64,000 nucleotides of DNA from CAYURP01 sp964447175 (GTDB taxonomy: Bacteria; Zixibacteria; MSB-5A5; SM23-73-2): the NCBI GenBank assembly GCA_964447175.1, contig CAYURP010000011.1:6904-70903 (forward strand), in the 5' to 3' direction. Positions 16,559 to 23,230 of the stretch are shown piece by piece. The notes under the pieces are model-generated. The model was given only the letters and a program-made list of their open reading frames with translations. It ran no database searches and had not been told where the DNA came from. Both the position numbers and the translations under genes were made by a program. Position 1 is the first letter of the stretch. Every line of letters begins with the position of its first letter.

Positions 16559-17866
16559 ATGGAAAGTTACTGGTTAGAGATATTACTTATAATCATACTC
16601 ATTCTGGCCAATGCATTTTTTGCCTGCTCTGAATTTGCGTTGATCTCCGCTCGCAAAAGCCGGATCACCCATCTGGCAAAAAAGGGGAATAAAGAAGCCC
16701 TTCTGGTCAAAAAACTCCAATCAGAGCCGGACAGGTTTTTGGCAACAGTTCAGGTCGGGGTGACTTTAGTTACGACTCTGGCTTCGGTGGTGGGAGGTGC
16801 CAGAATAGTCCATTTATTAATACCCTGGCTTAAATCATTTCCCGCTCCATTCATACAAAGGGCAGCAGAGCCTATCGCCATCGGGTTTGTGGTTATAATA
16901 ATAACCTATCTTTTCTTAGTCGTAGGTGAACTGGTCCCCAAATATCTGGCTCTAAGATTCCCGGAAAAGATCGCTTTCAGAATCGCCAGGCCCATTGAGT
17001 TTCTGTCCCATCTTTCGTTCCTGGTTGTGCAATTATTATCAGTCTCCACTAAAGGAGTAGCATCTCTTTTGATAGGCAAAACCCCCAAGGAGCCTCCCTT
17101 CATCTCAGAGGAGGAAGTAAAGTTTTTGATCCGGGAGGGAAAGGAAAAAGGCATTTTTGAGCCCACCGAAGTGGAGATAATCCGATCAGCATTCGAGTTC
17201 ACCGATACCTACGTGCATAACATAATGACTCCCAGAACAGAGATCGTAGCCCTGGACACCAAGGCAGATACCCACAGAGTCGTTCGCAGCATTACCGAGG
17301 AAGGCTATTCCAGAATCCCGGTCTATAAAGAAAACCTGGACAACATCGTAGGGATAATCTATGCTAAGGATGTGATAAATGTCCTCCAAGATCAGGATCT
17401 GATTATCCTGGATGACATAATTCGTAAACCTTATTTTGTCCCTGATTCCAAAAAGATTTCTGAAGTGCTTAAAGAGTTTCAAACCAAAAAGATTCATATG
17501 GCAATAGTTTTAGACGAGTTCGGGGGAACAGCCGGACTGGTCACCCTGGAAGATATAATGGAGGAGATCGTGGGAGAGATAGAGGACGAGTATGACAAAG
17601 TGGTAAAGGAGATCGATATCCTCTCCGATGGCTCAGCCCTGGTCAGAGCCGGGATAAAGTTAGACGATTTCAATCGCAAATTGAAAACCGAACTTCCCTT
17701 GGATGTGGCTGATACGCTGGGCGGCTTCATAATCAATACCCTGGGCAGAATACCGGCTTTGGATGAAATAATAGATTTGCATAATCTGACTTTCATCATA
17801 TATGAAAAAGTAGGACATCGAATAAGAAAGATCAAGGTTATAAAACATAAACAAAAAAAGGAATAG
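16559..17866 (+). CDS. CNNM/CorC (HlyC) family protein with CBS pair
   Basis: A 435-residue protein. Residues about 5-190 are the DUF21/CNNM transmembrane domain (NAFFACSEFALISARKSRI at the first helix), then two CBS domains (about 210-330, starting VHNIMTPRTEIVALD) and a C-terminal CorC_HlyC domain from about 345. CNNM proteins regulate Mg2+ or other cation efflux, with the CBS pair binding adenine nucleotides; hemolysin labels in databases are historical. The DEFGGTAGLVTLEDIMEEIVGEI motif region is fully conserved. It probably follows htpX as a second gene. Confidence 0.93.
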   Translation: MESYWLEILLIIILILANAFFACSEFALISARKSRITHLAKKGNKEALLVKKLQSEPDRFLATVQVGVTLVTTLASVVGGARIVHLLIPWLKSFPAPFIQRAAEPIAIGFVVIIITYLFLVVGELVPKYLALRFPEKIAFRIARPIEFLSHLSFLVVQLLSVSTKGVASLLIGKTPKEPPFISEEEVKFLIREGKEKGIFEPTEVEIIRSAFEFTDTYVHNIMTPRTEIVALDTKADTHRVVRSITEEGYSRIPVYKENLDNIVGIIYAKDVINVLQDQDLIILDDIIRKPYFVPDSKKISEVLKEFQTKKIHMAIVLDEFGGTAGLVTLEDIMEEIVGEIEDEYDKVVKEIDILSDGSALVRAGIKLDDFNRKLKTELPLDVADTLGGFIINTLGRIPALDEIIDLHNLTFIIYEKVGHRIRKIKVIKHKQKKE

Positions 17867-17879
17867 AACCAATCCATAT

Positions 17880-17935
17880 AAAGGCAAGTCACTTATCTTT
17901 TCTTGACTAAGTTAGAACTTGCCTTTAGTTTGTCT
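17880..17935 (+). terminator. possible terminator hairpin after the CNNM/CorC gene
   Basis: AAAGGCAAGT (17880-17889) pairs perfectly with ACTTGCCTTT (17917-17926), with a second inner pair ACTTA/TAAGT in the loop. The following T-run is weak (AGTTTGTC), so termination is uncertain. Confidence 0.4.
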
Positions 17936-17943
17936 GGACAAAA

Positions 17944-18561
17944 ATGTTCGAAGCTATAATAGAACCAATCGGCAGGTGGATAATTCAGGTCATATCCAAC
18001 ATAGGATACCTGGGTATAATCGTGACCATGTCCATTGAGTCAGCCTGCATCCCTTTGCCCTCGGAGATAATAATGCCCTTTTCCGGGTATTTAGCCTCTG
18101 TGGGAAGGTTTAATATATGGTTAGTATCAGTAGCCGGAGCATTAGGATGTGTCTTCGGCTCAATAGCTGCTTACTGGGTGGGCATCTGGGGAGGAAGGGC
18201 TTTCATTTTAAGATATGGAAAATACGTTTTGATCTCGCATAAGGATTTAGCCACAGCCGAGCGATTTTTCGAGCGATACGGCGACTGGGCAATATTTTTC
18301 TCAAGATTAATGCCCATAGTCAGAACCTTCATTTCATTGCCAGCTGGAATAGCTCGGATGAATTTCACCAAGTTCGTCCTTTATACCTTCTTAGGTTCCT
18401 TGCCCTGGTGTTTAGCCTTAGCCTATGTGGGGAAAGTGTTAGGTGAAAATTGGCATAATATCCGTAGTTATTTCCGCGGGGCAGACATCGTAATTATCAT
18501 AGTCATCCTCTTAGGCATAACCTTTTTCCTTTACAGACATCTGAAGCCAGAAAAACACTAA
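17944..18561 (+). CDS. DedA family membrane protein
   Basis: A 205-residue membrane protein of the DedA/VTT family. Family motifs are ESACIPLPSEIIMPFSGYLA (residues about 31-50) with the conserved acidic residue, ERYGDWAIFFSRLMPIVRTF (about 108-127) with F.R..P..R, and a C-terminal helix. DedA proteins act as undecaprenyl-phosphate or phospholipid flippases and need the membrane proton gradient. No partner gene defines its substrate here. It ends just before a large palindrome mosaic. Confidence 0.93.
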   Translation: MFEAIIEPIGRWIIQVISNIGYLGIIVTMSIESACIPLPSEIIMPFSGYLASVGRFNIWLVSVAGALGCVFGSIAAYWVGIWGGRAFILRYGKYVLISHKDLATAERFFERYGDWAIFFSRLMPIVRTFISLPAGIARMNFTKFVLYTFLGSLPWCLALAYVGKVLGENWHNIRSYFRGADIVIIIVILLGITFFLYRHLKPEKH

Positions 18562-18597
18562 TGCATAATTTTATAGGGGTGCCCTTTAGATTTGGTA

Positions 18598-18938
18598 GGA
18601 CAGGCTTTATAGCCTGTCCAGGACAGACAGAATGTCTGTCCTACCTTCTGAGGGCTGGTGGAAATCTCCGAAACGGGTCTTGACGACAATTCCGCCACCA
18701 ACGAGACCTGGGTGCCCCACAGCTCTGCTGTGGGATAGCATCCACGTACACTTTTGTGTTCAGTCTGGTCTTGCTCAGTGGGTGTGACCTGCGCACTTGA
18801 TGTCAGGGTAGACCAGTGGCTTCTGCCACTGGTCAAAATAAAACGGGTAAGGCAAGGTCTCCTGACCTTGTCCCTTCTTGATGCATCGGCATTTCCCAAT
18901 GCCGATGTCTCTAGCTTCGGGAATTCCAATTCCCGAAG
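18598..18938. repeat. mosaic of short palindromes (REP-like hairpin array)
   Basis: At least seven perfect inverted repeats with 7-11 bp arms and 2-4 base loops follow one another: arms GGACAGGCT (18598-18619), GGACAGACA (18621-18641), CCCACAGC (18716-18734), GACCAGTGGC (18811-18834), CAAGGTC (18853-18870), CATCGGCATT (18884-18907) and CTTCGGGAATT (18915-18938). No ORF. The first two also nest inside a longer GTAGGACAG/CTGTCC pairing. Motifs recur at 19968, 27456, 27488 and 30838. Confidence 0.85.
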
Positions 18939-18953
18939 CATCATAAAAAGTAC

Positions 18954-19886
18954 TCATCCTAAAAAGACATTAGAATTATGCCACATTAAATTTTCTTTTG
19001 ATGGTTTTTGGATTGTACTTCTTGGAACATTGATATTACTCCCATGAAAAGCATAATACTCATCACCATTCTCGTAATCCTCACGAATCCGCTTACTAAC
19101 TTCAAAATGATAATCAGGAGTTATTGTCACATATCCCCTGTCTAGAAGTGTATGTAGATCACTGCGAAGTAACACACCGTTGTCAGGGTGGTGGTTTCCT
19201 CCCTTTGAATATGGTTTAATATGCGAGGCAATAAGCACAGGCAGTACTTTGTCATTACTTACAGCACATTTTCGGTCATATGCATCTGTTACGATAATTC
19301 GAAAACTACCTTGACCCAAGCGTGGAAATACTTCAACAGGAGAACCGTATTTCGGTTTCGGTTCTGCTACTAATTTGTGTTTGTTTTTGTCGAAAGAATC
19401 TAACGAAATTCGTTCTGATATTTCTCGAAAAAGCTTTAATCCGGGTCCTTTGGTCAGATCATATGTTTTACCTTGAACAATATTAGGTTTCCAATCATTG
19501 GGTACATCAATCCAGTTACTCTCAGAAAGGAAAAAAGGTTGAGTCAGTAAAATACAGCCTATTTTATAATCTTGGTGAGGTAATGGTTGTTTTCTTCTAT
19601 ACTTTTCAATCCTTTGTCTCATTTGTTGAAGAGATGTAGCTCCATTTGAGATTCCAAAAGCATCCCAAGCTATACTTACAGGCAATAAAGTTGAATGAGC
19701 AAAAAAACCTCCACCAACAATAAAGTCTCGAGGGCTATGTAATTTAAAAAGAAATAGTTCGTTTCGTCCAATAGCAGAAAAAACTCTATTTCCTCCAGGT
19801 TGCCAAAAATTGACCTCATCTATATTGGTTTGCGATGCGAGTAGTTCAAACCAATCAAAATCAGTTATTGCAACATATGTGTTCAT
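18954..19886 (-). CDS. HNH endonuclease-domain protein, possible defence nuclease
   Basis: About 310 residues. The C-terminal 110 residues form an HNH_2-type nuclease: SHIKPYSKGG...HPDNGVLLRSDLHTLLDRGYVTI supplies the H, N and H positions. The N-terminal about 150 residues (WFELLASQ...VFSAIGRNELFLFKL...IVGGGFFAHSTLLP) look like a compact DNA- or base-recognition domain, perhaps PUA/EVE-like or sulfur-binding-like, but I cannot assign it. Stand-alone proteins of this form often act as modification-dependent restriction enzymes; that is an inference. The gene is bracketed by near-identical TTCGGGAATT palindromes at 18915 and 19968. I start at the ATG at 19886; a GTG lies three codons upstream. 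Confidence 0.78.
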   Translation of the reverse strand: MNTYVAITDFDWFELLASQTNIDEVNFWQPGGNRVFSAIGRNELFLFKLHSPRDFIVGGGFFAHSTLLPVSIAWDAFGISNGATSLQQMRQRIEKYRRKQPLPHQDYKIGCILLTQPFFLSESNWIDVPNDWKPNIVQGKTYDLTKGPGLKLFREISERISLDSFDKNKHKLVAEPKPKYGSPVEVFPRLGQGSFRIIVTDAYDRKCAVSNDKVLPVLIASHIKPYSKGGNHHPDNGVLLRSDLHTLLDRGYVTITPDYHFEVSKRIREDYENGDEYYAFHGSNINVPRSTIQKPSKENLMWHNSNVFLG

Positions 19887-19934
19887 AGACGACACTTATT
19901 TCATTTATTTGCCTACCCAACTCCTGTTTATATC

Positions 19935-19954
19935 GTTTCCAGATAATACCTGTT
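19935..19954. repeat. 20-bp repeat, copy 1
   Basis: GTTTCCAGATAATACCTGTT, found again exactly at 30039-30058; flanking bases are also partly shared (CGGTT.TCCT). On the reverse strand each copy lies upstream of a minus-strand gene (49 bp before the HNH gene here), so it may be a promoter or operator element. Confidence 0.6.
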
Positions 19955-19967
19955 TTCGGTTATCCTA

Positions 19968-19993
19968 GCTTCGGGAATTCCTATTCCCGAAGC
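19968..19993. repeat. TTCGGGAAT palindrome, right border of the HNH unit
   Basis: GCTTCGGGAAT (19968-19978) pairs with ATTCCCGAAGC (19983-19993), loop TCCT. It matches the left border at 18915-18938 in the same orientation, including the flanking TAG and CAT bases. Confidence 0.8.
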
Positions 19994-20001
19994 ATTATAA
20001 A

Positions 20002-20721
20002 TTATTTCATTAAAATCATTTTTCTAATCTGAACGAATGCTTCAGCTTTCAAACGGTATAAATAAATACCACTTGCCACATCTCTGCCTGTATTATCACG
20101 TCCATCCCACTGAATCTGATAACTACCAACTGGTTGCCTGCAATTGACCAATGTTTTAATTTTCTGACCTAATATATTGAAAATCGTTAATTCAATGTGT
20201 GTAATCTTTGAAATATCATAGCTGATTGTTGTTGCAGAATTAAAAGGATTAGGATAGTTCTGTGCAATTTTAAACCCTGTCGTGATCTGGTTTCCCAATT
20301 CTTCCACATCAGTAAAGGTAACTTCCCATTCCCCGGGACAGGTTGTCCCGGACATAACAGCAGTCCATGTGCCTGACGCTTCATCACCAGCTTGATTAAA
20401 TGTGCCATTGATGGTCATTGTGTCGTTCGGATAGCTATATCCGATAGTGAATTGGTCATCAGAGATGGACCACGGAGGTTCTGTCTGAGTGGTAATGGTT
20501 CCAGACTTTATAACACTCCCGCACTGCCAGTCTGTGTAAGTGGTGACGAGTTTGGTTATGTTGGTACCATCAACATTCACTGTGAACACAAACTCACCAA
20601 ACTCAGTTGGGACTTTCCAGTCCCCGCTCCTTGGCTGGGAATATATTACTCCGTATCCGTTCAGTACCAACACAATTAGCGTTATGCTAATTGTCAAAAA
20701 CCTTCTCTTTAAGGCATTCAT
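20002..20721 (-). CDS. secreted protein with T9SS/Por C-terminal sorting domain
   Basis: A 239-residue exported protein. Residues about 1-29 are a signal peptide (FLTISITLIVLVLNGYGVIYSQ). Residues 30-150 form a small beta-rich domain with three cysteines, including a C..C..C spacing typical of extracellular folds (WQCGSV..., TTCPGEW). The last 85 residues are the sorting module: QNYPNPFNSATTISYDI, IFNILGQKIKTLV, WDGRDNTGRDVASGIYLYRL and a basic end. It follows the propeller protein gene by 41 bp on the same strand and is probably cotranscribed. The function of the middle domain is unknown. Confidence 0.8.
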   Translation of the reverse strand: MNALKRRFLTISITLIVLVLNGYGVIYSQPRSGDWKVPTEFGEFVFTVNVDGTNITKLVTTYTDWQCGSVIKSGTITTQTEPPWSISDDQFTIGYSYPNDTMTINGTFNQAGDEASGTWTAVMSGTTCPGEWEVTFTDVEELGNQITTGFKIAQNYPNPFNSATTISYDISKITHIELTIFNILGQKIKTLVNCRQPVGSYQIQWDGRDNTGRDVASGIYLYRLKAEAFVQIRKMILMK

Positions 20722-20762
20722 AACTTCACTCCTTTCATTGATACATGATTATTATTAAAATA

Positions 20763-22928
20763 TTATTTTAAAAATACCATTTTAAAGGTTTTCTCTTCAT
20801 TGTCAGTTTGTAAGATGTAATAATATATTCCTGAACTAACAATCTGGTTATTATCATCCTTCCCATCCCAGGTAATTGATTTGATTCCAGCAGTTTGTAT
20901 TCCATTTACAAGTGTTCTTACTTCACGACCTAATGTATTATAAATCCTGATAACTACTTTTGATGTTTTTGGCAATTCATATTGAATAGTAGTAAGTGAA
21001 TTAAAGGGATTAGGATAGTTCTGCTCTAGAGAAAAGGTCAAGGACGGCTCGCTTGAGACGATCTCAACCGATGTAGGCATCTCCGACAACGGGCGTTGCC
21101 ATACACCCCTCCCATGAGTCCCTGCAAAGAGATTTGTGTCGCAGATGGCAAGAGAATAGATCCAAGCGTCCATCTCAGGGTGACTGACAACGGTCCAGTT
21201 CGCTCCGTTATTTGTTGAAAGGAATACCCCTCTGTCAGTTCCTGCAAAGAGATTCGTATCGTCTACTGCAAAGGCGTGGACAATTGTGTTCGTCAGTCCT
21301 GTATTGACAGGGGTCCAGCTTCCGCCGTCATTAGTTGAAAGAAACACCCCGTCGCCCCAAGTCCCTGCAAAGACATTCGCACTGGACCCGCCTTCGGCAG
21401 GGATGACCGCAAAGGATAAGATAACAACTGTGTCCGGCAGTCCGGTATTGACAGGAGTCCAGCTGGTGCCGTCATTAGTTGAAAGATACACCCCGCCGCT
21501 ATCAGTTCCTGCAAAGAGATTCGTGCCTTTGACGGCAAAGGATGAGATAGCAACTGTGTCCGGCAGTCCGGTATTTACAGGGGTCCAGCTGGTACCGTCA
21601 TCAGTTGAAAGAAACACACCACCGCTATCAGTCCCTGCAAAAAGATTCGTGCCGGACCCGCCTCCGGTGGGGCTGACAGCAAGGGAATGGACAAATCCAT
21701 ACCGGGCCTCCAACATATTAACTTGAGTCCAACTGGTGCCGTTATTAGTTGAACGAAACACCCTGCCCCAAGCCCCTGCAAAAAGATTAGTGCCACTGAA
21801 GGCAAAGGACGAGACAGATCCATATCGGGCCGTCAGTCCGTTATTGACAGGAATCCAGCTGGTGCCGTTATTGGTTGAACGAAACACCCCACTGCCGTTA
21901 GTCCCTGCAAAGAGATTCGCGGCGCTGACGGCAAGAGAGTGGACGTTTGTGGTCTTTATTCCGGCATTAACACGAGTCCAGTAGGTGCCGTTATTGGTTG
22001 AACGAAACACCCCGTCGCAAGTCCCTGCAAAAAGAGTCGTGTCGGACCCGCCTTCGGAGGGGCTGACGGCAAGGGCACCGACACCTCCCGGGTACGTCAT
22101 TCCGGTATTGACAGAATCCCAGTCGGTGCCATTATTAGTTGAAAGATACACCCCCTCGCCCTCATGAGTCCCCACAAAGAGATTCGTGCCGCTGACGGCA
22201 AGGGACATGACACCTTTGTCCATCTCCGGGTAACTGACAAGGGTCCAGTTCGCTCCGTTATCAGTTGAACGAAAAACGCCGTGCCAAGTCCCTGCAAAGA
22301 GATTTGTGTCGATGATGGCAAAGGAACATACAACAACTGAGTCATCCGGCAGTCCGGCATTCACAGCAGTCCAGCTGGTGCCATTATTAGTTGAAAGAAA
22401 CACTCCAGCACCGAAAGTCCCCGCAAAGAGATTAGTATCAATGGCAGCAAGGGAATAGACAACTGTGTTCGTTAGACCAGCATTGACAGGAATCCAGCTG
22501 GTGCCGTTGTTAGTTGAAAGAAATACTCCATCACCAGTCCCTGCAAAGAGATTCGTGCCGCTGACCGCAAGGGCACAAACCGAGCAGTTCGTTAGTCCTG
22601 TACTAACATTGGTCCAGTTAGCACCATGGTTCGTCGAAAGAAACACCCCAGCGCAATCCGTCCCTACAAAAAGATTCGTGCCACTGACCGCAAAGGACAT
22701 GACGCCTAAATTCCATAGTCCGGTATTAACTGGAGTCCAGCTGGTGCCGTTATTAGTGGAAAGATACACCCCGCCCCCGGTCCCAGCAAAGAGATTAGTG
22801 TCGATGATGGCAAAGCAGCCTACCCCACCGCCTTCAGGACCATTCGTTTGAATCCATTGGGCCATCAGGTGGCTTGAACCAAAAGAAATGAGGGCCATCA
22901 ACACTAGTATCTTTAATAGGCTTTTCAT
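20763..22928 (-). CDS. secreted 14-repeat beta-propeller protein with T9SS sorting domain
   Basis: A 721-residue exported protein with signal peptide (residues 1-23, ending MAQ). About fourteen tandem units of 40-49 residues follow, with the core pattern NLFAGT..GVFLSTNNGTSW.PVN.GL and a short SLAVS-like strand, which are BNR/Asp-box-like propeller blades. Fourteen blades would fit two seven-bladed propellers. The C-terminal 85 residues are a Por sorting module (EQNYPNPFNSLTTIQYEL, IYNTLGREVRTLV, GIYYYIL). The DNA is itself strongly repetitive, which creates long false ORFs on the other strand. A perfect consensus promoter lies at 23087-23114. Role: surface or released binding protein; the ligand is unknown. 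Confidence 0.85.
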   Translation of the reverse strand: MKSLLKILVLMALISFGSSHLMAQWIQTNGPEGGGVGCFAIIDTNLFAGTGGGVYLSTNNGTSWTPVNTGLWNLGVMSFAVSGTNLFVGTDCAGVFLSTNHGANWTNVSTGLTNCSVCALAVSGTNLFAGTGDGVFLSTNNGTSWIPVNAGLTNTVVYSLAAIDTNLFAGTFGAGVFLSTNNGTSWTAVNAGLPDDSVVVCSFAIIDTNLFAGTWHGVFRSTDNGANWTLVSYPEMDKGVMSLAVSGTNLFVGTHEGEGVYLSTNNGTDWDSVNTGMTYPGGVGALAVSPSEGGSDTTLFAGTCDGVFRSTNNGTYWTRVNAGIKTTNVHSLAVSAANLFAGTNGSGVFRSTNNGTSWIPVNNGLTARYGSVSSFAFSGTNLFAGAWGRVFRSTNNGTSWTQVNMLEARYGFVHSLAVSPTGGGSGTNLFAGTDSGGVFLSTDDGTSWTPVNTGLPDTVAISSFAVKGTNLFAGTDSGGVYLSTNDGTSWTPVNTGLPDTVVILSFAVIPAEGGSSANVFAGTWGDGVFLSTNDGGSWTPVNTGLTNTIVHAFAVDDTNLFAGTDRGVFLSTNNGANWTVVSHPEMDAWIYSLAICDTNLFAGTHGRGVWQRPLSEMPTSVEIVSSEPSLTFSLEQNYPNPFNSLTTIQYELPKTSKVVIRIYNTLGREVRTLVNGIQTAGIKSITWDGKDDNNQIVSSGIYYYILQTDNEEKTFKMVFLK

Positions 22929-23086
22929 CTGTTTCCTCCTTTCGGGTTGACAAGTAAACAGAATATTTTTGTGTTACGGCTAACATTGTTTATATTGATT
23001 CGCATAATACCCTGTACGCACGCTGGTTCCGGACATACTACCTCTAACCCGATCCCCTCCGGAAATCCATTCTATTCATAGAATTT

Positions 23087-23114
23087 ATTATAATCATTCA
23101 TGCAAGCTTGTCAA
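23087..23114 (-). promoter_or_regulatory. perfect consensus promoter of the 14-repeat propeller gene
   Basis: The reverse strand has TTGACA (23114-23109), a 16-bp spacer and TATAAT (23092-23087). It lies about 160 bp before the ATG, giving a long leader. The surrounding about 70 bp are closely similar to those at 26082-26109. Confidence 0.75.
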
Positions 23115-23168
23115 GCACTTTTTAGATTATTCACCCTATTGGTAATGTTTGGTTTGACGATTCTTGTT

Positions 23169-23208
23169 CTGTCAGGTCTTACTCGCCCTGGCGGGCGTGA
23201 CCTGACAG
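23169..23208. repeat. CTGTCAGGTC hairpin, copy 1
   Basis: CTGTCAGGTC (23169-23178) pairs perfectly with GACCTGACAG (23199-23208), with an inner CGCCC/GGGCG pair. The same element is at 26391-26430, and both are preceded by ATTCTTGTT. It lies 22 bp after the stop of the 907-residue propeller gene and could serve as its transcript end. Confidence 0.8.
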
Positions 23209-23230
23209 CCTTGAAATACCTAAGATTACT

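Noticed and set aside
18598..18938. CRISPR array
   Set aside because: The units are different palindromes with no constant repeat or constant-length spacers, and there are no cas genes.
21286..22851. Long plus-strand open frames across the propeller gene
   Set aside because: They are antisense shadows produced by the repeated blade DNA; products are low-complexity repeats of VERNTPP-like text with no SD.
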